Part shown: one piece after another, positions 32,704 through 42,329 of the stretch
How the letters are laid out: every line of letters starts with the position of its first letter
Numbering within the stretch: the first letter of the stretch is position 1
Source of the DNA: Haloglycomyces albus DSM 45210
GTDB taxonomy: Bacteria; Actinomycetota; Actinomycetes; Mycobacteriales; Micromonosporaceae
NCBI RefSeq assembly: GCF_000527155.1
Contig: NZ_AZUQ01000001.1
Location: 1,795,615-1,859,614, forward strand
DNA length: 64,000 bases
Reading direction: 5' to 3'
Made by a program: the position numbers and the translations under genes
The notes under the pieces: generated by a model
Databases searched by the model: none
Told to the model about the DNA's origin: nothing
The model's input: only the letters and a program-made list of their open reading frames with translations

Positions 32704-33411
32704 ATGGAACTCGCTCTCCATATACCGAATGGAATCATCAACATTCCCACCTCGGCGATCTTCGGCGTCATTGCCCTGATCGCGGTGGGATTCTCTCTGT
32801 ACAAAGCCCGTCAAGACCTGGATCAACGGCTCGTACCCATGGCCGGATTGGCCTGTGCGTTCATTTTCGCCGCCCAGATGATCATGTTCCCCATTGCGGC
32901 CGGAGTCGCCGGCCATCTCCTGGGCGGCGCCTTGGCGCTCGTCCTGCTGGGGCCGTGGCTGGCGATCGTATGCGTCACCGTCGTACTGGTCATCCAGGGG
33001 CTCATGTTCGCCGACGGCGGTTTGACCGCTCTGGGGCTTAACATTACGAACATCGCCGTACTGACGGCACTCAGCGCCGCGCTCGTGGTAGCGGTGGGCC
33101 TCAAGATCCTTCCGCGCACGAAAGTGGGAGTCACCGTTTCGGTCTTCCTCGCCGGTTTCGTGAGCGTCTTGGTATCCGTCCTAGGGTTCCTCGTTCAATT
33201 CGCCATGGGCGGTGAACCGCTCGGGCAAAGCTTCTCGGCTTTGACCGGAGCCATGCTCGGCAGCCACGTACTGATTGGAATCGGTGAAGGCCTCATCAGT
33301 GCCTTCGTCGTGATCACCGTCGCCGCCACCCGCCCGGACCTGGTGTGGGCCTTGAAAGGCCGGCAGCTCAACACGGACGACGCCAAGGAGAGGACACCCC
33401 AAAATGCGTAG
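32704..33411 (+). CDS. nikM: ECF-type nickel/cobalt transporter substrate-binding membrane subunit (CbiM/NikM)
   Basis: 235 residues, about seven membrane helices. 'HIPNGIINIPTSAIFG', 'LDQRLVPMAGLACAFIFAAQ', 'GHLLGGALALVLLGPWLAI', 'ADGGLTALGLNITNIAVL' and 'IGIGEGLISAFVV' are CbiM/NikM signatures. The conserved His usually at position 2 is here residue 6 (MELALH), so the N-terminal metal site must differ or the N terminus be processed. The Nur box upstream favours nickel. Ribosome site GAAAGG. It overlaps the next gene by 8 nt. Confidence 0.92.
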   Translation: MELALHIPNGIINIPTSAIFGVIALIAVGFSLYKARQDLDQRLVPMAGLACAFIFAAQMIMFPIAAGVAGHLLGGALALVLLGPWLAIVCVTVVLVIQGLMFADGGLTALGLNITNIAVLTALSAALVVAVGLKILPRTKVGVTVSVFLAGFVSVLVSVLGFLVQFAMGGEPLGQSFSALTGAMLGSHVLIGIGEGLISAFVVITVAATRPDLVWALKGRQLNTDDAKERTPQNA

Positions 33412-33745
33412 TACCACGAAATTCATCCTCGGTGGCCTACTCGCCACTCTGCTGGTCGCCGGAGTGGTCACCCTGTTTTCCTCACCGAACCCGGACGGCT
33501 TGGAAGCCTCGATCGACGACGGCTGTGAGTACGCCGACGAAGAGGTCGTGTCAGGCGAATGCATCGCACAGCAGGCCGGGGAGCATGAAATCGGCGGACC
33601 GTTCGCCGACTATGACGTCAGCTTCCTGAGTGGAGAGAACCTGTCGGTGTCCGTATCGGGGATCGTCGGGGTCATCGTGACGATGCTGCTGGCGACCGGA
33701 CTGTTCTGGCTGTTGGCACGGCGTAGTCCTGCGGAGAAGCAATAA
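33404..33745 (+). CDS. nikN: NikN/CbiN-like PDGLE-domain subunit
   Basis: 113 residues. N-terminal membrane helix, then 'SSPNPDGLEASID', which is the PDGLE signature, an acidic extracellular segment with two Cys, 'EIGGPFADYDVSFLSG' and a second membrane helix. This small subunit is needed for metal loading of NikM. Start ATG overlaps the nikM stop. Confidence 0.88.
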   Translation: MRSTTKFILGGLLATLLVAGVVTLFSSPNPDGLEASIDDGCEYADEEVVSGECIAQQAGEHEIGGPFADYDVSFLSGENLSVSVSGIVGVIVTMLLATGLFWLLARRSPAEKQ

Positions 33746-33748
33746 TCC

Positions 33749-34513
33749 ATGAGTGGAGCGCATGCCGAGGTGCTTTATGTACCTCGGTCCACTCCGGCTC
33801 ACCACCTGCCGCCACAGGCCAAGATCATGGCCTTGGCGGCTTTTACCGTTCTCGTGGTAGTCACTCCGCGTACCGAGGTTCTCGCCTTCGGGTCCTATGC
33901 CGTCATACTGCTGGCGTGCATGGGCCTTGCGCGGATCAGCCCGATACGAATCCTCAAACGCTCGGTGGTGGAGCTGCCCTTCCTCCTGCTGGCGGTGGCG
34001 TTTCCCTTCCTCATGTCCGGCCCGACAGTGGAGCTGTGGGGCCTGGCGGTGTCAGAAGCGGGCCTGTGGGCGGGATTCAATCTCGCCGCCAAGGCCACGC
34101 TCGGAGTATGGGCGGCACTGCTCTTTTCGGCCACGACTCCGATCGCCGATATCCTCGCGGGCCTGTCACGCTTGAAACTCCCCGATTTGATGGTGGAGAT
34201 AGCGGCGTTTGCGGTGCGTTACGGCCATTTGACGTGGGCGGAAGTGACCGCCCAGAATCGAGCCCGTCTGGCGCGCGGTTACAATCCGCGTTTCCTTTGG
34301 CAGGCCGCCGCCATCGCCCGTGGTCTGGGAACGATCTTCGTCCGTAGTTTCGAACGCGGCGAGCGCGTCTGGATGGCCATGACCGCTCGCGGCTATACCG
34401 GGCGTTTGCCTCTGGACGTGCGGCCTCGGCCGTGCGGGGTGTCGGAGTGGGCGGTGGCGTCGACTCCGGTGGTGGCGGCTGCGGCCGTGCTGGCGGCGGT
34501 GTTGGTGTGGTAG
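33749..34513 (+). CDS. nikQ: ECF transporter T component (CbiQ/NikQ)
   Basis: 254 residues. Membrane helices plus the coupling-helix motifs 'ARLARGYNPRF' and 'ERGERVWMAMTARGYTG', the Ala-Arg-Gly boxes that contact the ATPase. 'STPAHHLPPQAKIMALAAFT' is a typical N terminus. It lies 3 bp after nikN. Confidence 0.93.
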   Translation: MSGAHAEVLYVPRSTPAHHLPPQAKIMALAAFTVLVVVTPRTEVLAFGSYAVILLACMGLARISPIRILKRSVVELPFLLLAVAFPFLMSGPTVELWGLAVSEAGLWAGFNLAAKATLGVWAALLFSATTPIADILAGLSRLKLPDLMVEIAAFAVRYGHLTWAEVTAQNRARLARGYNPRFLWQAAAIARGLGTIFVRSFERGERVWMAMTARGYTGRLPLDVRPRPCGVSEWAVASTPVVAAAAVLAAVLVW

Positions 34514-34550
34514 CGGAACCGAAGTTGGAACGAATCGATGTGAAGGAGTT

Positions 34551-35303
34551 GTGGTGGCGGCGGTTGACGTGAGGGATGTCGGATATCGCTATCCGGACGG
34601 GCATGAGGTGTTGCGGGACGTGTCGCTCTCGGTGCGGGAGGGTGAGCGGGTCGCGGTGTTGGGGCCCAATGGGGCCGGGAAGACCACTCTGATGTTGCTG
34701 TTGGCCGGTCTTCTGCAGCCGACGACCGGGACGGCGTCGGTGGCGGGCACGGTTCTTGATCCCAAAACGGTGCGTGAGGTTCGCCGGAGGATCGGTATTG
34801 TGTTTCAGATTCCCGACGATCAGTTGTTCATGCCGACCGTGGCGGCGGATGTCGCCTTTGGTCTCGCTAATTACGGCGTTACGGGCGAGGATCTGGACAG
34901 GCGTGTTGCGGAGGCCTTGGCGGACGTGGGGTTGAGTGACGTGGCCGAGCGGGCTCCGCATCACCTGTCGGTGGGGCAGCAGCGTCGTGCCGCGTTGGCG
35001 GGGATTCTGGCGATGCGTCCTGATTGTGTGGTGTTGGACGAGCCGTCGGCGAATCTGGATCCGGCCGCCCGGCGGCAGTTGGTCGATGTGGTGCGGCGGG
35101 AAGTGTCGACCTTGATTCTGGTGACGCATGATTTGCCGTACGCCCTGCAGATGTGTTCGCGGGCGGTGATTTTGGACGATGGTCGGGTGGCCGCTGAAGG
35201 GCCGGTCGCCGAAATCCTGGCCGATGGGGCGCTTTTGGAGAAGCATTCCTTGGAGTTGCCCTTTGGGTTTTCCCTGCGGGCGGCTCTGGCGGAATTGGCG
35301 TGA
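34551..35303 (+). CDS. nikO: ECF transporter ATPase (CbiO/NikO)
   Basis: 250 residues. Walker A 'LGPNGAGKTTLM', Q loop 'FQIPDDQLFMPTVAADVAFG' (typical of ECF ATPases), signature 'LSVGQQRRAALAGILAM' (Val for Gly), Walker B 'CVVLDEPSANLD' and His switch 'LVTHDLPYA'. GTG start, AAGGAG upstream. Single ATPase gene, so it would function as a homodimer. Confidence 0.94.
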   Translation: MVAAVDVRDVGYRYPDGHEVLRDVSLSVREGERVAVLGPNGAGKTTLMLLLAGLLQPTTGTASVAGTVLDPKTVREVRRRIGIVFQIPDDQLFMPTVAADVAFGLANYGVTGEDLDRRVAEALADVGLSDVAERAPHHLSVGQQRRAALAGILAMRPDCVVLDEPSANLDPAARRQLVDVVRREVSTLILVTHDLPYALQMCSRAVILDDGRVAAEGPVAEILADGALLEKHSLELPFGFSLRAALAELA

Positions 35304-35331
35304 GGAAGCCGCCCGTGACAGCGACTTCCTC
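35302..35331 (+). terminator. Weak hairpin between nikO and the DsbA-like gene
   Basis: GAGGAAG (35302-35308) pairs with CTTCCTC (35325-35331) just at the nikO stop and 11 bp from the convergent gene end. No T run. Confidence 0.35.
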
Positions 35332-35342
35332 CTTGGACGGGT

Positions 35343-36095
35343 CTATTTCGCCGATTCGATGTCGGATTCGATCTGGGCGATCAACGCTTCGGAGTCGGCC
35401 ATTTCTTCGCTGCTGACCTTCTCTCCGTTGATGAACAGCGTCGGGGTTCCGCTGATGTCGTCACGGTCGAGGGCGCTGTCGTTGGATTCGTCGATCCAGC
35501 CGACGTATTTTTCGTCGTTGACGCCGTCTTCGAATTCCGAACCGAAGTCGTAGTCTTCGGCGATGGTGATGAGTTGGGAGTTGGTGAGGGTTTTACCGGA
35601 GCCTTCTTCGGGTTGGTTGTGGAAGACGTCCTGTGCGTACTCCAGGAATTGGATGTCGTCTCCGGTTTCGAGGGCGTTGATGACGGCGTTGCCGGCTCGG
35701 CTGGAGAATTCGCTGTTTTGATTGCTGTCGAGGAAGTTGAGGATGTGGTAGTTGAGGGTCACGTCCTCGTTCTCTACCCATTCGATGAGTTTCTCGCCGT
35801 ATTCGCTTTCGAACTGCTTGCAGACCGGGCATTGGAAGTCGACGTAGAGGTCGAGGGTCACCGGTCCGTCGCCGAGAACGAGTCCGTAGTCGTCGGTGGT
35901 CGACGTTTCCGGGTTGACCACTTCGCGGTTTTCGTCGTCGCCGCTGTTGAGATAAATCCCGAGTCCGATGAGACCGCCGATGAGGACGATGGCGATGGTG
36001 ACGACGGTGCTGAACAGTATTGTCTTGCGTCGCTTTTCGGCGGCCTGCTGTTGTTGCATCGCGGCAACGGCCTGCCTACGGGAATTAGTGCTCAT
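35343..36095 (-). CDS. Membrane-anchored DsbA/thioredoxin-fold protein (CPVC)
   Basis: 250 residues from the ATG at 36095 with AAGGA upstream; a longer frame is open but unsupported. Cytoplasmic Gln-rich N terminus, one membrane helix ('TILFSTVVTIAIVLIGGLIG'), then an extracytoplasmic thioredoxin-4 domain with 'GPVTLDLYVDFQCPVCKQFE' and 'ISGTPTLFINGEKV' (cis-Pro). Likely an extracytoplasmic thiol oxidoreductase. Confidence 0.9.
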   Translation of the reverse strand: MSTNSRRQAVAAMQQQQAAEKRRKTILFSTVVTIAIVLIGGLIGLGIYLNSGDDENREVVNPETSTTDDYGLVLGDGPVTLDLYVDFQCPVCKQFESEYGEKLIEWVENEDVTLNYHILNFLDSNQNSEFSSRAGNAVINALETGDDIQFLEYAQDVFHNQPEEGSGKTLTNSQLITIAEDYDFGSEFEDGVNDEKYVGWIDESNDSALDRDDISGTPTLFINGEKVSSEEMADSEALIAQIESDIESAK

Positions 36096-36284
36096 GAATG
36101 GGTTCCTTATCGGGTCGGATAGTAACGTCGATGCGTTGTGCGGTGATCTCCGGGTTCGTGACCACCGCACCGATCCTCTTGTTGCGTTAATCGGCACAAC
36201 GAGGTAAACGAGTATTAGACGCGGCCGCCTCGTGAGCCGTTCCTGATGGTGACTGAGGCAATAGGTGCTGTGGTGGTGCGGTGA

Positions 36285-37142
36285 CTACCAGGTTCCGAAG
36301 GCGTGTCGTGAGTTCTGATCCAGTTGGAAACAGAGTTTGGACAGGTCTTTATTGAGGAAGTGTGCGATGTGGCGCACGGTGTAGGCGGTGAGGGCCGGTT
36401 CGTTGCGGTGACCGCGCACGGGCATCGGGGCCATGAACGGAGCGTCGGTTTCGACCAGCATGAGTTCCGCCGGCACGTATGTCAGGGCCTTACGTAGCTC
36501 TCCGGCGTTTTTGAAGGTGACGTTTCCGGCGAAGCTCATGTGGAAACCGCGTTTGGCGCATTCTTCGGCGAAGGTGTAGTCGCCGGAAAAGCAGTGGAAG
36601 ATCACCCGGTCGGGTGCTCCTTCGTCGTCGAGGATCGCCAGGCAGTCGTCGTGGGCCTCACGGTCGTGGATGACGAGGGTTTTATTGTGCCGCTTGGCCA
36701 TTTCGATATGGGCTCGGAAGGACATGCGCTGTAGGTAGCGCCCCTCGGGGCCGGTGCGAAAGTAGTCGAGTCCCGTTTCTCCCAGCGCGGCGACGCGGTC
36801 GCGGTAGGCGAGTTGGTCGATGTCGTTGAGCGCCTGGTAGACGTCGTTCATGATGGGCGCGTCATTGGGGTGCAGTGCCGCGGCGGCCAGAACTCGGCGA
36901 TCATGGTCGGCGAGGTCGGCGGCCCACCGCGAGGATTCGACGTCCGTACCGACCTGCACGATGTGTTCGACTCCCGCTGTCGCGGCCTCGTCGATCCAGG
37001 AGGTGATCTGTGGTGAGGTCGGTTCCGCGATGACGGCCGCATCCGCCGGAAAACCCGCGTCGACGAGGTCGACGTGGGTGTGCGTGTCTACGACGGGGAC
37101 CGGTAGGGCTTCGGGACGTGGCGCTGGATCTGTTTTAAACAC
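36285..37142 (-). CDS. tatD: TatD-family metal-dependent DNase
   Basis: 285 residues. Metal ligands: 'VVDTHTHVDL' (HxH), 'ALGETGLDYF' (Glu), 'LVIHDREAHDD' (His), 'IFHCFSGDYTFAEECAKRGF' (His) and 'LVETDAPFMAP' (Asp). 3'-5' exonuclease/DNase family; the cellular role in actinobacteria is not fixed. GTG start immediately after GAAGG, so the exact start is uncertain. It probably follows metG in one transcript. Confidence 0.92.
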   Translation of the reverse strand: MFKTDPAPRPEALPVPVVDTHTHVDLVDAGFPADAAVIAEPTSPQITSWIDEAATAGVEHIVQVGTDVESSRWAADLADHDRRVLAAAALHPNDAPIMNDVYQALNDIDQLAYRDRVAALGETGLDYFRTGPEGRYLQRMSFRAHIEMAKRHNKTLVIHDREAHDDCLAILDDEGAPDRVIFHCFSGDYTFAEECAKRGFHMSFAGNVTFKNAGELRKALTYVPAELMLVETDAPFMAPMPVRGHRNEPALTAYTVRHIAHFLNKDLSKLCFQLDQNSRHAFGTW

Positions 37143-37196
37143 CCTTCAAATGTGCCACGCCCACCGGCCAAGGACGCGAAATCCTCCAAACGTGTG

Positions 37197-37223
37197 TGGC
37201 CGCCGGAACCATTCCGACGGCCA
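37197..37223 (-). terminator. Hairpin between metG and tatD
   Basis: TGGCCG-c-CGGAA pairs with TTCCG-a-CGGCCA around a 3-nt loop. Lies 16 bp past the metG stop. No T run; may be partial. Confidence 0.45.
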
Positions 37224-37238
37224 CGGTCACGGATTCGA

Positions 37239-39029
37239 TTAGTTATTGAGCCGCTCCAGCTCCTCGTCGACGATGGAGGCGTCGAGTTTGGAGAAGATCG
37301 GCGTCGGTTTGGACAGCTGAGTGCCGACCTTAACGGGAACCGACTCCCAGGCGGGAGCGTCGTGGTAGTCGCCCGTGAGAATCGGGTAGGTTCCCGAGAC
37401 CGCTCCGCCCTCGTCGAGGTCTTCCACCTCGTCGATGTACGGCATGGGGGCGAAGTTGCCCTGGCCGCCCAGCAGTTCGTGCACCTTCTGCGAGGAATGC
37501 GGGAGGAACGGAGCGAGAACGGTCTTCAGGTCGCTCACCGCCTGCAGAACCGTATGCAGCACCGTGGCCTGACGCTTGGGATCGTCCTTGAGCTTCCACG
37601 GTGTGGTGTCGGCCAGGTACTTGTTCGCGGCCGCGACGGCCTTCATAGCCTCGGACGTGGCCGCGCGAATCCGGTTGGAGCCGATCAACTCGCCGACGGT
37701 CTCGAAGGCCTTCGCGGTGGTGTCGAGCAGTTCGCGGTCCACGTCCTCCAGCTCCGTCGGCTCCGGGATGGCGCCGAAGTTCTTCGCCGCCATGGCGATG
37801 GACCGGTTGACCAGATTGCCCCATCCGGCCACGAGTTCGTCATTGTTGCGCCGCAGGAACTCTGACCAGGTGAAGTCCGTGTCCTGATTTTCCGGCCCGG
37901 CGGCGCAGATGTAGTAGCGCAGGGCGTCGGCGGAGTAGCGTTCCAGGAAGTCGCGCACGTAGATGACGATACGACGCGAGGAGGAGAACTGCCGCCCTTC
38001 CATGGTGAGGAACTCACTGGACACCACTTCGGTGGGGAGGTTCAACTTCCCGAGTTCACCGGGTTGTCCGCCCTTGGCACCGTCGCCGTTGTGGCCGAGG
38101 AGCATGGCCGGCCAGATTTCGGAGTGGAAGACGATGTTGTCCTTACCCATGAAGTAATACGAGATCGCTTCCGGGTCGTGCCACCATTTCTTCCAGGCTT
38201 CGGGATCGCCGGAGCGCCGTGCCCATTCGATCGAGGCGCTCAGGTAACCGATCACGGCGTCGAACCAGACGTACAGGCGCTTGTCGCCTCGGTCTTTCCA
38301 CCCGTCGAGCGGGATCGGCACACCCCAGTCGAGGTCGCGCGAGATCGCACGCGGCTGCAGGTCTTCCAGCAGGTTCTTGGTGAAGCGAACGACGTTGGGA
38401 CGCCAGCCCGTTCGCGTGTCCAGCCAGTCGTTCAGCGCGTCGGCGAAGGCCGGCAGGTCGAGGAAGAAATGGTTTTCCTCGACGAACTTGGGGGCCTCGC
38501 CGTTGATGCGGGAACGCGGGTCGATCAGGTCGGTGGGATCGAGTTGACGACCGCAGTCGTCGCACTGGTCGCCGCGCGCCGAATCGAAACCACAGTGGGG
38601 ACAGGTGCCCTCGATGTAACGGTCGGGCAGCGTCCGGCCGGTCGACGGGCTGATGGCCCCCTGGGTGGTCTTTTCCAAGATGTAGCCGTTGTCGTACAGC
38701 CCGGTGAACAGGCGCTGCACCGTCGCGTAGTGATTGCCGGTGGTGGTGCGGGTGAACAGGTCGTAGGACAGGCCCAGACGGCGCAGGTCCTCGACGATGA
38801 TCCGGTTGTATTTGGCGGCGGCCTCCTCGGGAGACAGGCCCTCCTCGTCGGCCTGCACCAGAATCGGTGTGCCGTGCTCGTCGGTACCGGAGACCATGAG
38901 TACGTCGTGACCGCGCATTCGCATGTAACGGGAGAATACGTCCGCGGGAACCCCGAAACCGGCAACATGCCCGATATGGCGTGGACCATTGGCGTACGGC
39001 CAAGCCAGCGCAGTCAATACGTGTGTCAT
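37239..39029 (-). CDS. metG: Methionyl-tRNA synthetase
   Basis: 596 residues from the ATG at 39029 with AGGA upstream; the upstream extension lacks conserved sequence. HIGH motif '[20 protein letters not shown]', zinc knuckle '[18 protein letters not shown]', '[20 protein letters not shown]' and the KMSKS-equivalent '[16 protein letters not shown]', in which Lys-Met is replaced by Gln-Phe. The anticodon-binding domain is at the C terminus. Essential charging enzyme. Confidence 0.97.
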   Translation of the reverse strand: MTHVLTALAWPYANGPRHIGHVAGFGVPADVFSRYMRMRGHDVLMVSGTDEHGTPILVQADEEGLSPEEAAAKYNRIIVEDLRRLGLSYDLFTRTTTGNHYATVQRLFTGLYDNGYILEKTTQGAISPSTGRTLPDRYIEGTCPHCGFDSARGDQCDDCGRQLDPTDLIDPRSRINGEAPKFVEENHFFLDLPAFADALNDWLDTRTGWRPNVVRFTKNLLEDLQPRAISRDLDWGVPIPLDGWKDRGDKRLYVWFDAVIGYLSASIEWARRSGDPEAWKKWWHDPEAISYYFMGKDNIVFHSEIWPAMLLGHNGDGAKGGQPGELGKLNLPTEVVSSEFLTMEGRQFSSSRRIVIYVRDFLERYSADALRYYICAAGPENQDTDFTWSEFLRRNNDELVAGWGNLVNRSIAMAAKNFGAIPEPTELEDVDRELLDTTAKAFETVGELIGSNRIRAATSEAMKAVAAANKYLADTTPWKLKDDPKRQATVLHTVLQAVSDLKTVLAPFLPHSSQKVHELLGGQGNFAPMPYIDEVEDLDEGGAVSGTYPILTGDYHDAPAWESVPVKVGTQLSKPTPIFSKLDASIVDEELERLNN

Positions 39030-39208
39030 GCAATTAATCCTATAGGTTCGACGCAGGTGCTCCAACTCGCCTGCCGTGGTCAGTCAGATATTGAGAGCGG
39101 TTCCATCGCCGTCACCGGTGCCCCTCTGTCGGCAGAACTACACTTACGAGGACGAGCGAGTTCGTGTTTTGGAACGATTTCGTGCCCGAATAATGATCAA
39201 ATACCATT

Positions 39209-39904
39209 ATGTCGGAAACGCCGCAAACGCCACATACCGAATTCTCCTGGAATCCGGGACCGGACGCGCCCAAAGTACCCGGTGCGCGACCCCCGCACGG
39301 TAGTCAGGACGAGGCCGTCGCCGCCATTACCTCGATTTGGGACAAACCAAGGAAAGACGACGACCGGACCCGCTCCCGGTCGATCCTCGGCGTCCCCGAA
39401 CGGCGGCAACATCGGCGTCCGACCTGGACTCTGCCGGGAATCGTGGTGTTGGCCTGTGTCATGGCGTTCTTCGCCTGGGTGGCGGCACCCGCGACGATGC
39501 TGGCGTTGGGTTGGGGAGAGACGCAGCAGGTCGAAGTGACGACCTGCGCGGGCGGCTTCGCTCCGCAATGCAGCGGAATGGTGGTGGATTCGGATGCCTC
39601 GGTCCAGCCGTGGGAGGAGACATCGGTCGATCTGATTGGAGACGTGAGCGCCGCCGACGTAGGGCAAACGCGAGAGGCGGAGGTCGTCAACGACACCGTC
39701 TATATCGGTGACGATCTCGGCCTGTGGTTGCGAGCGCTCATTCCGCTGGGATTCTACGTCATCACAACCATGGTGTTCGTTTATGTAAGCGGTGCCGGAC
39801 GTCTCTACAGTGGGAAGCGGGCGGCGCGCTTGGCGTGCGTGACGTTTGCCGGGGCGTTGTGGCTTGGCTTTGTCGGCGTTGGAGCGGTGTCGCTGTTTAT
39901 CTAA
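39209..39904 (+). CDS. Hypothetical membrane protein with extracytoplasmic Cys pair
   Basis: 231 residues. Pro-rich cytoplasmic N terminus with 'PRKDDDRTRSRSILGVPERR', a membrane helix 'GIVVLACVMAFFAWVAAPAT', an extracytoplasmic part with two Cys ('VTTCAGGFAPQCSG') and two further helices. Divergent from metG, no clear ribosome site. Family not recognised. Confidence 0.7.
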   Translation: MSETPQTPHTEFSWNPGPDAPKVPGARPPHGSQDEAVAAITSIWDKPRKDDDRTRSRSILGVPERRQHRRPTWTLPGIVVLACVMAFFAWVAAPATMLALGWGETQQVEVTTCAGGFAPQCSGMVVDSDASVQPWEETSVDLIGDVSAADVGQTREAEVVNDTVYIGDDLGLWLRALIPLGFYVITTMVFVYVSGAGRLYSGKRAARLACVTFAGALWLGFVGVGAVSLFI

Positions 39905-40154
39905 AGGAGCGGGAGAAAAGCGTCCCCATCGCCACGTGGTGAGTTTCGCATTCATAGGCGACTTTAAGAATGTCAGGTTCGCCGTGCGGTAGGATGGAAA
40001 ATTCGCAGACACCCCGGCCCGAGGGAACGGCCGATGGACGAGGCCCGTCCGTTCGGGGTTGTTTCTGGTGGCGTGCCCACGGTACACACTCCTAGGATAC
40101 GGTTGCCCGCCGCCCTTGGGGAGTCAACGTAGCGAATCGTAGGGACAGTGAGTT

Positions 40155-42281
40155 TTGAACGCAACGACATCTTGGTTTGGACCCCTTGACCGAAAGCAAC
40201 GGCGTGCGCTTTTTGCGATCGGGCCGACCTCCGTTCTGGCCGGAATCATTGTCGCCCTGTTGATGGCGCCGCTGACCGTGGCGGTGGGAGGTGCCGCGAA
40301 GGTGGGTTCCGAGACCATTATGGATCTTCCCGCCGATCTCGTGCTTCCGGCCGCTCCGAAGGCGTCGGTGCTGTACGCGGCGGATGGTGAGACCCCCATC
40401 GCTACGTTCGGCGATCAGTATCGTGTCGATCTGACCGCCGAGGAGATTCCGGAAACGGTTCGTGACGCCGTTGTGGCGGTGGAGGACGAACGGTTTTTCG
40501 AACACAACGGTGTCGATCCGCGTGGGGTGATGCGCGCGGCGGTCACCAATATGGGCTCCGGTGAGGCGTCCGAAGGTGCCTCCACGATCACGATGCAGTA
40601 TGTGCGCCAGGTCCTCGCCTATACGGCCGCCTCTCCCGATGAGGTCGCGGCGGCCACCGAGGTCACTCCGGATCGTAAGGTAAAGGAAATGGGCTACGCG
40701 CTCGCCTTGGAGAAGGAGATGACCAAGGAGGAGATTCTTACCGGTTATCTCAACACGGTGTACTTCGGGCACGGCGCGTACGGTATCGGGGCCGCGGCGC
40801 GGACGTATTTCAATAAGACGACCGACGAGTTGACTCGGGACGAGGCCGCGCTATTGGCGGGTCTGGTGAAGAACCCGAATCTGTACGACCCGATTTCCGG
40901 TTCCACGGAAGCGGCGACCAAACGCCGCAATCACGTCCTGGAACGGGAATTGGCCAACGACTTCATCTCGCAGTCCGAATACACGTCCTATACTCTCCGC
41001 GACATCGAGCTCGATCCGCATGAGGACGACGGCGATCAGGGCGGGGCCATCGATTCCGAGTACGGGTTCTTCGTCGACTATTTTGAAAGATGGTGGTCGC
41101 AGCAGGAAGACTTCGGAGCCTCTCCCGAGCAGCGTCGGGCCCGTCTCGACCGAGGCGGATACGAGATCATTTCGACCCTTGATCTGGACATGCAGGAGGC
41201 CGCCGAGGAGGCCATTGAAGAGAACATCGCGACCGGTGAGTCCTTCGCGCTCGGGTCGGCGGCGGTCGAACCGGGTACCGGAGCGATTCAGACCATGGCC
41301 ATCAATCGCAACTATTCGCTCGACATCTCCGACAACGGGGACAACACCGGCGGCCCGGGCAAGGGGACGTACCCCAATACGACCAATCCGCTCTTGAGCG
41401 GCAACAGTGACGCCTCCGGTTTCCAGGCGGGTTCGTCGTTCAAACTGTTCACTCAAATCGCGGCGCTGGAACAGGGATACACCCTCGACACCTCGATTTA
41501 CTCGCCGTTTCGCTATCCCACCGGATACGCGGTCGGAGATGACGGACCGGCCAGTTGCGGCGGATTCTGGTGCCCCAAGAACGCCGTGTCCTCAATGCAT
41601 GGAACGTTCAATATGTGGAGCGCCTTCGGACAGTCGATCAACACCTATTACGTGCAGCTGATCGAGCGTATCGGTGCGGAGAAGGTCGTTGACGTGGCCA
41701 GCCGCATGGGAATCAAATTCCGGGCGGCCAAGGACCGTTCCCTGGCCGACGACCCCGGTGGCTGGGGGCAGTTCACGCTGGGCGTTTCCGACACCACTGC
41801 GGTGGATCTGGCCTCGTCGTATGCGGTACTGGCGGCCGACGGCATGTACTGCAGTCCCATGCCCGCCACTGAAATCACCACCGGGAAAGGCGACACTACC
41901 GTCGTTGAACCCGAATGTCGTCGAGCCTTGGACACCGAAATCTCCCGTGCCGCCCTCGACGCGGCTCGCTGTACGACCGGATACGGAGCCGTCACCGGTA
42001 AATGCGGTGGAGGCGGGACGGCCTCCGATATGGCCAGACAGGTCGGCGGGCCGGTGGCCGGTAAGACCGGTACGTCCGACGAAGACCGCACCAGCTGGTT
42101 CGCCGGGTTCACCCCCAACACCGCGGTATCCACCTTCACCGGTGATCCCGACCAGCCCAACCGGACCATTCCCCGAAAATGGCGCGGTGCCTCGGTCGAC
42201 GTTTCCACGCAGGTGTTGCGAGAGAGCTGGGACAACAACCCGGAGGGATCCTTTACTCCACCCGAAAGTCATATCCGCTGA
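40155..42281 (+). CDS. Class A penicillin-binding protein (transglycosylase/transpeptidase)
   Basis: 708 residues. One N-terminal membrane helix. GT51 domain: 'AVVAVEDERFFEHNGVDPRG', 'GASTITMQYVRQ', 'RKVKEMGYALALEKEMTKEE', 'LNTVYFGHGAYGIGAAARTY'. Transpeptidase motifs: SSFK in 'FQAGSSFKLF', SIN in 'FGQSINTYYV' and KTGT in 'GPVAGKTGTSDEDRTSWF'. Builds and cross-links peptidoglycan outside the membrane. TTG start; the C-terminal tail is short. Confidence 0.95.
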   Translation: MNATTSWFGPLDRKQRRALFAIGPTSVLAGIIVALLMAPLTVAVGGAAKVGSETIMDLPADLVLPAAPKASVLYAADGETPIATFGDQYRVDLTAEEIPETVRDAVVAVEDERFFEHNGVDPRGVMRAAVTNMGSGEASEGASTITMQYVRQVLAYTAASPDEVAAATEVTPDRKVKEMGYALALEKEMTKEEILTGYLNTVYFGHGAYGIGAAARTYFNKTTDELTRDEAALLAGLVKNPNLYDPISGSTEAATKRRNHVLERELANDFISQSEYTSYTLRDIELDPHEDDGDQGGAIDSEYGFFVDYFERWWSQQEDFGASPEQRRARLDRGGYEIISTLDLDMQEAAEEAIEENIATGESFALGSAAVEPGTGAIQTMAINRNYSLDISDNGDNTGGPGKGTYPNTTNPLLSGNSDASGFQAGSSFKLFTQIAALEQGYTLDTSIYSPFRYPTGYAVGDDGPASCGGFWCPKNAVSSMHGTFNMWSAFGQSINTYYVQLIERIGAEKVVDVASRMGIKFRAAKDRSLADDPGGWGQFTLGVSDTTAVDLASSYAVLAADGMYCSPMPATEITTGKGDTTVVEPECRRALDTEISRAALDAARCTTGYGAVTGKCGGGGTASDMARQVGGPVAGKTGTSDEDRTSWFAGFTPNTAVSTFTGDPDQPNRTIPRKWRGASVDVSTQVLRESWDNNPEGSFTPPESHIR

Positions 42282-42297
42282 CGGTGATCGTCGGAGA

Positions 42298-42324
42298 GTG
42301 CCCACGCGTGAGGTGGGCACTCGT
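42298..42324. terminator. Bidirectional hairpin between PBP and hmgA
   Basis: 10-bp stem GAGTGCCCAC (42298-42307) and GTGGGCACTC (42315-42324), 7-nt loop, lying between convergent gene ends. Confidence 0.7.
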
Positions 42325-42329
42325 ACGGT

